From Lacicoccus qingdaonensis (GTDB lineage Bacteria > Bacillota > Bacilli > Staphylococcales > Salinicoccaceae): a stretch of DNA of 64,000 nt. The stretch covers positions 40,565 through 104,564 of the forward strand of contig NZ_FNFY01000007.1 of the NCBI RefSeq assembly GCF_900101075.1, in the 5' to 3' direction. Each line of letters starts with the position of its first letter. Within the stretch, counting starts at the first letter, position 1. Under the pieces are notes generated by a model. That model saw only the letters and a list, made by a program, of their open reading frames with translations, was not told the DNA's origin and made no database searches. The position numbers and the translations under genes are program-made. Positions 47,998-56,969 of this stretch are shown here, one piece after another.

Positions 47998-48846
47998 TCA
48001 GCTGTCCATGAAACTGTTGAGGCCCAGTTCTTTCATCGTATTTCTGATGAGCTGTTTTCTGGCATAGTAACTCTGCCCGTGCGGCTTCAAAGAGACATCC
48101 TCGCCTGAATGCATGTAACGTCCTGCATACTTTTCTTTGTCACGGACGGCGAGTATTGTTGATTCCGCACCTTCTTCAGATGTCTTGAAGAATGGGGTGA
48201 GCATGCCGTAGACCAGTCTGCCGAATTTTTCATTTTCCGGCGTTTTGCCGAGATTTGTTGAAACGGCGCCGGGGTGGACTGCTGTAACATATAATCCACC
48301 TTCTCTGAACTGTTCATCAAGTTCCTGCATGAAATAGAGTGTGGCAAGTTTGGAACGCCCGTAGAGATTCATCGCATTGCCTTTCCCGGTAAAATAATTT
48401 TGACCGAGTGTCGTGAATGCATAGGCATTGGATGAAACGATGACGATCTGTTTTGTCTCACTGTTCATTATCAGACTGAAAAGATGGTGGGTAAGGAGGT
48501 AATGTCCGATATAGTTCGTACCCATCATCATTTCAAAGTCGTCATCAGTCGTCTTCCTGGACAGGGAAACGACACCTGCGTTATTGATCAGACAGTCGAT
48601 TTTTTCATATTTTGCCTGAATGGTCCTCACAGAGGTACGTATACTTGTGAGACTGGAAAGGTCACATTCAATAATATCTATATCAATATCATCATGAGTC
48701 ATCATCAGCTCTTCTTTAAACTTTTCACCTTTTTCAACGTTTCTAACGAGCAGTATGATTTCATCAAAGTCGTCTGCCAGCCGTTTTGCTGTCGCTCTGC
48801 CAATACCGGAAGTCGCGCCTGTGATCGCAAGTGTTCTATGTGTCAT
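47998..48846 (-). CDS. Short-chain dehydrogenase/reductase
   Basis: Classical SDR, 282 residues, with the cofactor motif TGATSGIG (about residues 9-16), INNAGVV and the catalytic YGRSK. It resembles retinol dehydrogenase/protochlorophyllide-reductase-like SDRs, which reduce diverse carbonyls; the substrate is unknown. The start is ATG 48846, after GTGAGGAGATTTTG. It is the first of two SDR genes here; the other (61035-61860) is frameshifted. Confidence 0.85.
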   Translation of the reverse strand: MTHRTLAITGATSGIGRATAKRLADDFDEIILLVRNVEKGEKFKEELMMTHDDIDIDIIECDLSSLTSIRTSVRTIQAKYEKIDCLINNAGVVSLSRKTTDDDFEMMMGTNYIGHYLLTHHLFSLIMNSETKQIVIVSSNAYAFTTLGQNYFTGKGNAMNLYGRSKLATLYFMQELDEQFREGGLYVTAVHPGAVSTNLGKTPENEKFGRLVYGMLTPFFKTSEEGAESTILAVRDKEKYAGRYMHSGEDVSLKPHGQSYYARKQLIRNTMKELGLNSFMDS

Positions 48847-48947
48847 CAAAATCTCCTCACATTTTAATATGCCATCAATTATAACATTTCAGCAACTGTC
48901 ATCAATCTTTACCCAATACTGCCTCTCTGTCATGAATATTGAATAGC

Positions 48948-48979
48948 ATACCCTGATTCCGGGTATTTAAAAGTATGAT
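48948..48979 (+). promoter_or_regulatory. ATACCC-N7-GGGTAT operator-like site and -10
   Basis: ATACCC (48948) and GGGTAT (48961) form a 6-bp inverted pair with a 7-base spacer, overlapping the expected -35 of a promoter whose -10 is TATGAT (48974-48979). Operators of the CsoR/CstR repressor family have the same ATACC...GGTAT arms, usually with a slightly shorter centre. Confidence 0.4.
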
Positions 48980-49011
48980 AACCGCATAGAAAATAATATG
49001 GAGGTGCACGG

Positions 49012-49092
49012 ATGAAGACACATTTCCGCCTGATTGTCCTTGGCGGCGGTGCAGGCGGCATTTCTACCGCTTACTGGATGAACATCAGATGA
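49012..49092 (+). pseudogene. N-terminal remnant of an FAD/NAD-binding oxidoreductase
   Basis: From the ATG at 49012, preceded by a strong GGAGGTGCACGG, 26 codons encode HFRLIVLGGGAGGISTAYW-type sequence: a beta strand with a GxGxxG dinucleotide-binding turn, as at the very start of sulfide:quinone oxidoreductase-like flavoproteins. The frame stops at 49092, and no continuation of a flavoprotein is seen in any frame. Its stop overlaps the deacetylase start as ATGA. Either a deletion scar or a leader peptide that now couples translation of the next gene. Confidence 0.6.
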
Positions 49093-50234
49093 CGGCAACA
49101 TTTTTCGCCTCACCTGAGCAGCTGGAAATGTACCCGGAAGGGACGAAAGAAATACTGGACCGTGGGCATATGATCGAAAATAACGCGATGTACGGAATGG
49201 ACGTGGATGCCCTTCAGCATGAAGATATTTATCAGAGGGTGGAAACGACTAATGAAATGGTTGAAACGGCAACAGGAGATAGTGCAGAATTTGCATTCGT
49301 TAAAAATAATGATAATAAAGATCTGAACGCCATCGTTGCCCAGCTGGACATGACAGGCATCGTCACACCTGTTTCAGAATTGAAACCATCAGATGATGAA
49401 GATAAGATGCTTAAAAATATAAAAAGAGCCGTCGCCAGGGGCGGCATATTATCGATGGATCCAGACGATGCCTCGCTGATACCTTATTTGAAAGAAGCGG
49501 CTGATGAAGTTGATTTTGAATTCATCCCGCTCGAAAATTTAATAGCAGCAGACGAGACGAGAAAAGATTTTTCAGAGATTAAAGGGGCAGATGCGATACA
49601 GCCGAACGAAGATATGACTGATGTCGTGCCGCACCTCCATTACCAGCAGCCGACAACTGAAAAGGAAGTGGCGCTGACATTCGATGACTGGGCGAGTGAA
49701 ACGATAGTGCAGGAAGTACTGGACATTCTTGACGAATATGAAATCCAATCGACATTTTATCTGAAGTCGGAAAAAATAGAAGAGAACCCGAATCTTGCGA
49801 GACTTTTAATAGAGCGGGGTCATGAAGTGGCGAACCATACGCACTCTCATCCGGATACGACTACACTGACCCCGGAAGAGCTGCAGGAAGATGTGTATCA
49901 GGCACACCAGATCATTACAGAAGCCATCCAGGAACAGCCGACGCTTTACTTCCGTCCGCCTTTCGGAAGAATTGAAGACCAGGCATCACATGCAATTACA
50001 GCAATGGGCTATGAAGCGATCGGTATGTATGACATTTCCTCCTATGACTGGAATGATGAGTATACGGAGGCGGATGTCATCAACCGGGTCATGACGATTA
50101 TTCAGCCCGGGAGTGTGATTGTCATGCATATTCTGGATGATATCCATACCCCTTCGGTTCTGGACGACGTCATTGAATCTATACAGGCGGAAGGCTATGA
50201 ATTTGTTCTTACATCAGATTGGCTGGATGAATAG
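49089..50234 (+). CDS. Polysaccharide deacetylase-like protein, N-terminally truncated
   Basis: The 381-residue frame contains a complete C-terminal NodB-type deacetylase domain (about 190-380) with LTFDDWA, the metal histidines in HTHSHPD and the RPPFG motif. Before it is an incomplete second NodB-like module that begins abruptly at ATFFASPEQLEMYPEGTKEIL, without its own catalytic start motif, signal peptide or membrane anchor. As it stands the product would be cytoplasmic, unlike functional peptidoglycan or exopolysaccharide deacetylases. The ATG has no ribosome binding site beyond coupling to the upstream remnant. Probably a decaying gene. Confidence 0.7.
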   Translation: MTATFFASPEQLEMYPEGTKEILDRGHMIENNAMYGMDVDALQHEDIYQRVETTNEMVETATGDSAEFAFVKNNDNKDLNAIVAQLDMTGIVTPVSELKPSDDEDKMLKNIKRAVARGGILSMDPDDASLIPYLKEAADEVDFEFIPLENLIAADETRKDFSEIKGADAIQPNEDMTDVVPHLHYQQPTTEKEVALTFDDWASETIVQEVLDILDEYEIQSTFYLKSEKIEENPNLARLLIERGHEVANHTHSHPDTTTLTPEELQEDVYQAHQIITEAIQEQPTLYFRPPFGRIEDQASHAITAMGYEAIGMYDISSYDWNDEYTEADVINRVMTIIQPGSVIVMHILDDIHTPSVLDDVIESIQAEGYEFVLTSDWLDE

Positions 50235-50289
50235 ATGTGATATCGAGAGACGTATCATGTGACTATCAAAACAGTTTGACCAAAATAAA

Positions 50290-50326
50290 AATCCCCTTGC
50301 AAATATTTGTTGTTTGCAGGGGGATT
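50290..50326. terminator. Bidirectional terminator, deacetylase / mqo
   Basis: A 14-bp stem with one wobble (AATCCCCTTGCAAA with TTTGCAGGGGGATT) between convergent genes. Confidence 0.9.
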
Positions 50327-50382
50327 AAATTATATACATATAATATATACGCTTGGATCTGTAAATGTAAGTCAGGTACTGA

Positions 50383-51861
50383 TTACAGTTCCAATTTCCG
50401 ATTGCTGGATTCTTTTATCTCTTCCAGCAGGGCACTGTCGTCAATGAGAGACTGTCCGTATGAAGGGATCATCTCTTTTAATTTATCTTCCCACCTGTCT
50501 ATATATTCGGGGAAATTATTTTCCAATACTTCGACAGCGACGGAGACCGACACGGAAGCACCGGGTGATTCCCCGAGCAGGGCAATGACTGTATTGTCTT
50601 CGGAATGGACGATTTCTGTACCGAACTGGATGAATCCCCGGCCGTGTTCTTCGGTATCTTTGATGACCTGTACACGTTTTCCGGCGAGCTCAAGATCCCA
50701 ATCTTCATCTTTCGCATCAGGGACGAACTTACGCAGCTCTTCCATACGGTCTGATTTATCCATCATGACCTGCTGGATGGAATATTGGATCAGTGACAGG
50801 TTTTTGATGCCTGCAGAAGCAAGCGTCAAAATGTTATCCTTGTTCACTGATTTGAACAGGTCCGTATTTGAACCGTATTTGAGGAATTTCGGTCCGATTG
50901 CTGCGAACGGTCCAAAGAGCAGACTGTCTTTTCCTTTAATGTAGCGTCTGTCCAGGTGAGGGACCGTCATCGGCGGTGTGCCTTCGGGTTCTTTACCGTA
51001 AACTTTTACATCGTGACGGCTGACGACATCCGGGTTGTTACATACAAGGAACGCACCGGTAATCGGGAATCCGCCAAGGTTTTTGCTCTCGGGAATTTTA
51101 GTTTTTTGAAGCATCGGAATCGCATTTCCGCCCGCACCGACAATGATATAGTCAGTGACGTGGAACTCCCTTGCACCCGTTTCCAGGTTGTGCACTTCAA
51201 CTTCCCATTTTGAGTTGTCAAGTTTTCTGAAAGCGGCAACTTCATGGTTATAATGGATTTTCGCAGACTCATGTTCATTGATATTATGCGCAAGTTTACG
51301 CGTCAATTCCCCGAAACTTACATCGGTTCCGCCATCGATCTTACTTGCCGCAATCGTTTCGTCGGCATCTCTGCCTTCCATCATCAGCGGAATCCACTTT
51401 TTGATGGTTTCCGGATCTTCAGAGTATTCCATACCTTCGAACATTTTGAATGTTGACATCGCTTCAAACCGTTTTTTCAGGAAGTTTACATTTTTTTCTC
51501 CCTGTACAAAACTGAGATGCGGCAGGGGTCTTATGAATTCGTCCGGATTTTGAATCTGTCCCGACTCGACGAGATAGCCCCAGAACTGTTTGGAAACTTC
51601 AAACTGCTCAAAGATGACTTTTGCCATGTCTATATTGATGGAGCCGTCCGGCTGTTCCACTGTATAGTTGAGTTCACACAGCGCAGCATGTCCGGTACCG
51701 GCGTTATTTTTCTCGTTGGAGCTTTCAATCGCGGGCTGGTCCAGTCTTTCAAATATTTTAATATTCCAGTCCGGTTCAATATTTTTTATCAATGAAGCAA
51801 ATGTCGTACTTAAAATACCTGCTCCGATCAGGAGCACACTTTTTGAATTGTTGTTATTCAT
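50383..51861 (-). CDS. mqo: Malate:quinone oxidoreductase
   Basis: Peripheral membrane flavoenzyme oxidising malate to oxaloacetate and passing electrons to menaquinone; it replaces or supplements soluble malate dehydrogenase. The N-terminal FAD motif SVLLIGAGILSTTFAS and the family motifs NAGTGHAALCELNY and GAGGNAIPMLQ are clear. From ATG 51861, six bases after AAGAAGGT, it has 492 residues; the ATG two codons upstream abuts the ribosome binding site. With citZ and icd elsewhere in the window, it supports an active oxidative TCA cycle. Confidence 0.93.
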   Translation of the reverse strand: MNNNNSKSVLLIGAGILSTTFASLIKNIEPDWNIKIFERLDQPAIESSNEKNNAGTGHAALCELNYTVEQPDGSINIDMAKVIFEQFEVSKQFWGYLVESGQIQNPDEFIRPLPHLSFVQGEKNVNFLKKRFEAMSTFKMFEGMEYSEDPETIKKWIPLMMEGRDADETIAASKIDGGTDVSFGELTRKLAHNINEHESAKIHYNHEVAAFRKLDNSKWEVEVHNLETGAREFHVTDYIIVGAGGNAIPMLQKTKIPESKNLGGFPITGAFLVCNNPDVVSRHDVKVYGKEPEGTPPMTVPHLDRRYIKGKDSLLFGPFAAIGPKFLKYGSNTDLFKSVNKDNILTLASAGIKNLSLIQYSIQQVMMDKSDRMEELRKFVPDAKDEDWDLELAGKRVQVIKDTEEHGRGFIQFGTEIVHSEDNTVIALLGESPGASVSVSVAVEVLENNFPEYIDRWEDKLKEMIPSYGQSLIDDSALLEEIKESSNRKLEL

Positions 51862-51899
51862 ACTCATACCTTCTTTCCAAAAGATTTTACTTTGTTAAT

Positions 51900-51927
51900 A
51901 TCATACCAATATTCTCGTCTGATTCAA
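51900..51927 (-). promoter_or_regulatory. Promoter of mqo
   Basis: On the minus strand TTGAAT (complement of 51922-51927) and TATGAT (complement of 51900-51905) lie 16 bp apart, with a TGG extension before the -10. Confidence 0.6.
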
Positions 51928-52035
51928 AAAGTTTTTTCATGAAATATACGCCGAATGCCTATAATTCATTGACTCACGAAGTGATTTATGGAAATCTTAA
52001 AGGAGATTTCAATATAATAGAAGAGGGGTCTACAT

Positions 52036-53595
52036 ATGTTTGAAATTACAGGTACTTTACTTGTAATAATCGCGATCGTTGCGGTGCTCATCATTGGCGC
52101 GATCGGCTGGTATCTGTTCATGAAAGCAAGATACCGTACTGTGCCTTCCAACGAAGCGCTGATTGTTACAGGTCCGAATCTCGGTGACGAGACGAAAGAG
52201 ACGAACATCTATAAGGATGATCAGGGACGTTACATGAAAGTCATCCGCGGCGGCGGTCACAGACTGAAATTGTTCCAGACGGGAACAAGAGTTTCACTTA
52301 AATCCTTCCAGCTGCAGATTTCAACGCCGAAAGTATACACACTTGAAGGTGTCGGCATTTACGGCCAGGCCGTGGCGACGGTTAAAGTGGCGGATGATCT
52401 AGATGGTATCGTCAAGTACGCAGAACAGTTCCTCGGTAAGGACCAGGATGATATCGAGCATGAAATTTCCGAAGTGCTGAACTCTAACCTTCGTGCAATC
52501 CTGTCCAAGATGACGGTCGAGCAGATTAATAAAGACCGTGAAAGCTTTAACGAGCAGGTCCGTGAAATTGCGCAGGACCAGCTGAACAGAATGGGCTTCA
52601 AGATCACTTCACTCGGACTTTCAGACTTGAAAGACGATGAGAACTATCTTGAAAACCTGGGACGTCCGCAAATTGCGAGAGTCAAAAAAGCGGCTGAGAT
52701 TGCAGAGTCTGAAAACAGACGTGAAACTGAAATCCAGCAGGCAAAAGACAACGAAGACATTTCCAACGAGCAATATAAGAGAGAAATGAATATTGCGGAC
52801 AGCCGTAAGGAAAAAGATCTGAAAGATGCAAAAATCCTTGCGGAAACAGAGAAAGAGAATGCTGCTGCAAGAGCTGCGGGACAGCTCGAAGAAGAAGAAC
52901 GCCGTCTTGAAGTTGAAAGACAGCGTCTCGAAATCGTCGAACAGGAGAAGCAGAATGAATTGAAGCTTCGCCAGATGGAACGTGAAAATGACGTGGCACT
53001 CGAGAAGCAGCAGGTCGAAGTCAGAAGACAACAGGCTGAAGCCGACTACTATGCACAGACGAAAGAAGCGGAAGCTAGAGCAGAATCCCGTATGGCTGAA
53101 GGTAAGGCTGAAGCTGAAGTCATCAGAGAGAAGAGTCTTGCAGAAGCTGAAGCGATTGAACGCCGTGCGAAAGCGATGGCTGAGCACAAAGATGTCATCA
53201 TCCTGGAACAGCTGATTGAAATCATGCCTGAATTTGCTAGAGCAGTCAGCGATTCACTGAACAATGTTGAATCCATCCGTATCCTCGACGGCGGAAAAGG
53301 CGAGCAATTGAGCTCATTGCCGAATACTGTGACGGGCACGATGGCAAAACTTCAGGAAAGCATGGGCCAGATGACAGGTTTTGACCTCGAAGGATTCCTG
53401 AACAATCTATCCGCTACGACAGAAGCGAATTACACTGAAGTCGACTCGGATGACGGCGGTGAAGGCAGCAAAGAAGACACAGAACTAACAGAAACACCGG
53501 AACCGGAAATTGAAAAAACAGAAACGACAGATGAAACAGAAATCAAAGATCCGCCGGATGAACCATCCAGCGATGATTATTATAAGGACTACTAA
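52036..53595 (+). CDS. floT: Flotillin-like protein (FloT/YuaG type)
   Basis: Scaffold protein of functional membrane microdomains. One N-terminal membrane helix (about 5-28) precedes an SPFH/band-7 domain (about 35-210), then a long coiled coil rich in Glu-Ala and Arg (about 215-400), and an acidic, Thr/Pro/Glu-rich C-terminal tail of roughly 50 residues. It has 519 residues, close to Bacillus YuaG. The usual NfeD partner (yuaF) is not adjacent; the gene stands alone between mqo and a terminator. AGAGGGGTCTACAT precedes the ATG. Confidence 0.9.
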   Translation: MFEITGTLLVIIAIVAVLIIGAIGWYLFMKARYRTVPSNEALIVTGPNLGDETKETNIYKDDQGRYMKVIRGGGHRLKLFQTGTRVSLKSFQLQISTPKVYTLEGVGIYGQAVATVKVADDLDGIVKYAEQFLGKDQDDIEHEISEVLNSNLRAILSKMTVEQINKDRESFNEQVREIAQDQLNRMGFKITSLGLSDLKDDENYLENLGRPQIARVKKAAEIAESENRRETEIQQAKDNEDISNEQYKREMNIADSRKEKDLKDAKILAETEKENAAARAAGQLEEEERRLEVERQRLEIVEQEKQNELKLRQMERENDVALEKQQVEVRRQQAEADYYAQTKEAEARAESRMAEGKAEAEVIREKSLAEAEAIERRAKAMAEHKDVIILEQLIEIMPEFARAVSDSLNNVESIRILDGGKGEQLSSLPNTVTGTMAKLQESMGQMTGFDLEGFLNNLSATTEANYTEVDSDDGGEGSKEDTELTETPEPEIEKTETTDETEIKDPPDEPSSDDYYKDY

Positions 53596-53598
53596 AAG

Positions 53599-53625
53599 GA
53601 TGACTCTTCGGAGTCATCTTTTTTA
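53599..53625 (+). terminator. Terminator after floT
   Basis: GATGACTC, TTCG tetraloop, GAGTCATC, followed by TTTTTT. Confidence 0.93.
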
Positions 53626-53710
53626 CGTCTTTATACCCGGTGTATGTTTAAAGCTTCTGATTAAGGGATAGATATTGTATAGACTATTTATAATATGGAG
53701 GTTTTTTAGA

Positions 53711-54808
53711 ATGGCGAAATTTGTATTCCAATCACCGGGAAAATATATACAGGGCGCAGGCGTTCTGAATGAACTGGGTGAAGAGACTAAAAAGCTTGCT
53801 AAAAACCCTTTAGTCATATCAGACAAAATGGTCTGGTCAATTACTGAAGAAAAAATCACTGAAAGCTTTAAAAATGCAGATATAGATTTTGTATATGAAG
53901 AATTCAACGGCGAAGCTTCAGAAAATGAAATTAACAGATTGACGGAAAGCGGTCAGAAAAATGACTCGGATATCGTTATCGGCGTCGGCGGCGGTAAGAC
54001 GCTGGATACGGTCAAAGCCATCGCTGATAACCTTGGCACACCGGTCATCATCGTACCGACGACGGCATCAACCGATGCACCGTCAAGTTCCTTGTCGGTC
54101 ATCTATTCCGACGAAGGTGAGTTTACGGGGTATAGATTTTACGATAAGAATCCAAACCTCATCATCATAGACTCGGAAGTTGTCGTCAATGCACCGGTCA
54201 AACTGTTCACTTCAGGGATCAGTGATGCGATGGCAACACTTGTCGAAGCAAAAGCCGTATTGAAGAGCAATGGAGAAAACATGGTCGGCGGCCAGCCGAC
54301 ATTAGCTTCTGTCGCCATTGCAGAGAAATGTGAAGAGATACTGTTCAAACACGGACACGCTGCTCATAAGGCTGCAGCGAAAGGTATCGTGACACCACAG
54401 GTGGAAGCGGTCATTGAAGCGAATACGCTTCTTTCAGGACTCGGTTTCGAAAATGGCGGACTCGCAGCAGCTCACGCCATTCATAATGGATTCACAACTC
54501 TGTCAGGTGATATCCACCATCTGTCTCACGGTGAAAAAGTCACTTACGGCACACTGGTCCAGCTCTTGCTTGAAAACAGTTCGGATGAGACATTAAAACG
54601 TTATATCGATTTCTATAAGAGCATCGGCATGCCGACAACACTTAAGGAAATGCACCTTGAAGACACAAGCTTTGAGGATCTTGTCAAAGTCGGGGAGCTG
54701 GCAACAGATCCGAATGACACATTCGGCAATCTGAGCAGCAAGATTACACCTGAAGAGATTGCGAATGCGATTCTCGCAGTCAGCGAATTCAGTGAAGATA
54801 AAGAATAA
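53711..54808 (+). CDS. gldA: Glycerol dehydrogenase
   Basis: Zinc-dependent, NAD-linked oxidation of glycerol to dihydroxyacetone. Family features are the cofactor segment GVGGGKTLDTVKA, PTTASTDAPSS with a metal Asp nearby, and the histidine ligands in AAAHAIHNGF and HHLSHGEKV. The start is ATG 53711, after GGAGG; upstream in-frame codons are not family-like. It has 365 residues. No dihydroxyacetone kinase is adjacent. Substrate range of this family is broad, so other diols are possible. Confidence 0.9.
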   Translation: MAKFVFQSPGKYIQGAGVLNELGEETKKLAKNPLVISDKMVWSITEEKITESFKNADIDFVYEEFNGEASENEINRLTESGQKNDSDIVIGVGGGKTLDTVKAIADNLGTPVIIVPTTASTDAPSSSLSVIYSDEGEFTGYRFYDKNPNLIIIDSEVVVNAPVKLFTSGISDAMATLVEAKAVLKSNGENMVGGQPTLASVAIAEKCEEILFKHGHAAHKAAAKGIVTPQVEAVIEANTLLSGLGFENGGLAAAHAIHNGFTTLSGDIHHLSHGEKVTYGTLVQLLLENSSDETLKRYIDFYKSIGMPTTLKEMHLEDTSFEDLVKVGELATDPNDTFGNLSSKITPEEIANAILAVSEFSEDKE

Positions 54809-54819
54809 TATCAAATGAA

Positions 54820-54845
54820 AAGCTCCGGTACGCCGGAGTTTTTTA
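54820..54845 (+). terminator. Terminator after gldA
   Basis: CTCCGG, TACG loop, CCGGAG and a T-run. Confidence 0.85.
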
Positions 54846-54921
54846 CTGCGAGCCGTTAATTTCACACGATTGATAATATCACGTACACTGTCTATAGAGA
54901 AAATACGGGAGTGAACGGACA

Positions 54922-55989
54922 ATGAAACAGTACTACAGCGACGTCATCCAGTTCAGAGGGACACATTATGAGTTCGGATATTACCAGGGGGAGCTGCTTA
55001 AGCGTTCACCTATACTTAAAAACCGCGAACGGCAGTGGAAACCGAGAAAGCACCGTCACTTTATCATCGACCCTGATGAGTTTCTACGTGTCATGACGGA
55101 CATCGCACCAAAGATGCTGGACGAAATCGAAGGTCTTGCCGATGCACTCGATATGGATAAGGAAGAAGCAATCCGCCAGTTCGGCGGTTATTATTTGGAA
55201 TACACGGCGAGCGGCTGTTCAATATTCATGGATCCTGACTTCATGGTCCGCAATTATGACAGCCATCCGAGAGGTTACGAGGGCAGGTATCTTTTCTATC
55301 AGCCGACAGACGGCGGTTACGCAGTGATCGGCCCGTCAATGCAAATTACAGGGCGCATAGACGGCATGAACGAAAAAGGGCTTGTGCTCGGTTACAACTT
55401 CACCCACAGCAAGAAATCGAATGACGGTTTCATTTGTAATATGATCGGCAGACTGGTTCTTGAAAACTGCGCCGATGTGGATGAAGCGATTGCCCTGCTC
55501 AAGAAAATTCCGCACAGGCATTCCTTCAGTTATCCGTTACTGGATGCGTCCGGCAGGTCATATGTCGTTGAAGCATCGCCGAGAAATGTCGTTGTGAGGG
55601 AATCCAATGTATGTACGAACCATTTTCATATATTGAATGAAGAAAACCGGTACCGTCAGGAAGAGACCCGCCAGAGGGAAGAGACGATACTGACGGGCCA
55701 GCAGACGGCTCTGAACCCTTATGAGTCGTATAAAGTGATGAGCAGTCCGGCACACGGTGTCTTTTCCAATAAGTACGCTGCATCTGCAGGAACGATCCAC
55801 ACATCCGTGTATTTTCCTAAAGACCTGAGTGCATGGTTTGTGATGGGACCCGACCGGGAACCTGTCATCTTCGACTTTGGCAAATGGCTCGGTGGAGAAG
55901 ATGTTTTCGTCAGACAGATCAAGGGCGAGCTGGAATTTGACCGTCCTTTTGTAAATATGAAAAATGTACGTGAGAAAGTGGGCGAATAA
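54922..55989 (+). CDS. C45-type acyltransferase / linear amide C-N hydrolase
   Basis: Ntn-hydrolase-fold protein of 355 residues related to isopenicillin N acyltransferase and choloylglycine hydrolases. The likely nucleophile is Cys99 in TASGCSIF, followed by MVRNYDSHP, the usual arginine-Asn-Tyr-Asp segment, and later GMNEKGLVLGYN. If processing occurs as in the family, the chain would be cut before Cys99. Substrates are acyl amides; the exact one is unknown. CGGGAGTGAACGGACA precedes the ATG. The amidohydrolase starts one base after its stop, so the two are coupled. Confidence 0.8.
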   Translation: MKQYYSDVIQFRGTHYEFGYYQGELLKRSPILKNRERQWKPRKHRHFIIDPDEFLRVMTDIAPKMLDEIEGLADALDMDKEEAIRQFGGYYLEYTASGCSIFMDPDFMVRNYDSHPRGYEGRYLFYQPTDGGYAVIGPSMQITGRIDGMNEKGLVLGYNFTHSKKSNDGFICNMIGRLVLENCADVDEAIALLKKIPHRHSFSYPLLDASGRSYVVEASPRNVVVRESNVCTNHFHILNEENRYRQEETRQREETILTGQQTALNPYESYKVMSSPAHGVFSNKYAASAGTIHTSVYFPKDLSAWFVMGPDREPVIFDFGKWLGGEDVFVRQIKGELEFDRPFVNMKNVREKVGE

Positions 55990-55990
55990 A

Positions 55991-56824
55991 ATGATTATCG
56001 ATTTTAAGATGAAACCGCCGATTCCGAAATGGGAGGAATTATTCAAAGCAGGACGGACGCCGGTTACAAAACTGTTCAGTAATCTGCCGGACTTTGAACC
56101 GACAGCTTCAGAGACATTTGATGATGTCATCAAAGAGATGGACGAAATGGGAATCACGAAAGCGGTCATCCTGGGCAGAAACAATTCACCCGGCAGTTCG
56201 AATGAGGAATTGTATGAATTTCTTAAAAATGATGATAGTGACAGATTTTACGGTTTTATCGGCATCGAAGACATGACGGTCGAAGAAGCGGTCGAAACGA
56301 TTGAAGAATATGCTCCGACAGATGTTTTCAGCGGGGTGGCCGTCGCGCCGACCAAGATTGAGCCCCATACAAAGATCGACGATGAAAGTCTTCACCCGAT
56401 ATTCGATGCATGTGTCAAATATGATCTGCCATTCTGCATCACACTGAGCATGCTGCTCACGTTGAATGATGAAGAAGCGGATTATGACTATATCAACCCA
56501 AAACATCTCATCCCGGTTCTGCACAAATATCCGGAGATGAAAGTGATCGTTTCCCATGCAGGCTGGCCGTTTATCCAAGAAGGGATAGCGGTGGCGATGC
56601 ATTTCCGTAATCTATACTTATGTCCAGACTTCTATATGGGCTTTCCGGGAGCGGAAGCACTTGCTGATGCCGCGGATAAAGGTCTGGAAAAACAGATACT
56701 GTATGCCAGCTGTTACCCGAATGCACCGTATGATTACGCTCTTAATCAGTATCGTAAATACTTTTCACAAGAAGTGATGGATAGTATTATGCACAAGAAT
56801 GCTGAAAGAATATTGAATCGATGA
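55991..56824 (+). CDS. Amidohydrolase family protein (amidohydrolase_2 type)
   Basis: TIM-barrel metal-dependent hydrolase or decarboxylase of 277 residues. The N-terminal strand reads IIDFKMKPP where catalytic members have a His-x-His metal site; a histidine is kept in VSHAGWPF. This resembles a subgroup with IIDFRVRPP-type N-termini, whose chemistry is less clear. ATG 55991 directly follows the C45 stop; GTGGGCG is a weak ribosome binding site, so coupling is likely. The pair suggests sequential hydrolysis of an amide-containing compound. Confidence 0.72.
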   Translation: MIIDFKMKPPIPKWEELFKAGRTPVTKLFSNLPDFEPTASETFDDVIKEMDEMGITKAVILGRNNSPGSSNEELYEFLKNDDSDRFYGFIGIEDMTVEEAVETIEEYAPTDVFSGVAVAPTKIEPHTKIDDESLHPIFDACVKYDLPFCITLSMLLTLNDEEADYDYINPKHLIPVLHKYPEMKVIVSHAGWPFIQEGIAVAMHFRNLYLCPDFYMGFPGAEALADAADKGLEKQILYASCYPNAPYDYALNQYRKYFSQEVMDSIMHKNAERILNR

Positions 56825-56849
56825 ATTAAAAAGTCAAGTTATATTATGT

Positions 56850-56890
56850 AAAGTGCAGCAGTCAAATAAATTTGGCGGCTGCACTTTTAT
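56850..56890 (+). terminator. Terminator after the amidohydrolase
   Basis: AAGTGCAGC (56851) and GCTGCACTT (ending 56886), with inner AAAT/ATTT pairing and a T-run. Confidence 0.88.
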
Positions 56891-56969
56891 ATATGTGGAT
56901 TACATTGATTAATACATCCTATATCAGGGAAGATTAAAGTAATGAAGATGATAAGGAGTGGTTGGACAG

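Noticed and set aside
50237..50944. A 235-codon plus-strand frame
   Set aside because: It lies antisense within the mqo gene, has serine-rich shadow composition and no ribosome binding site, and spans the terminator at 50290.
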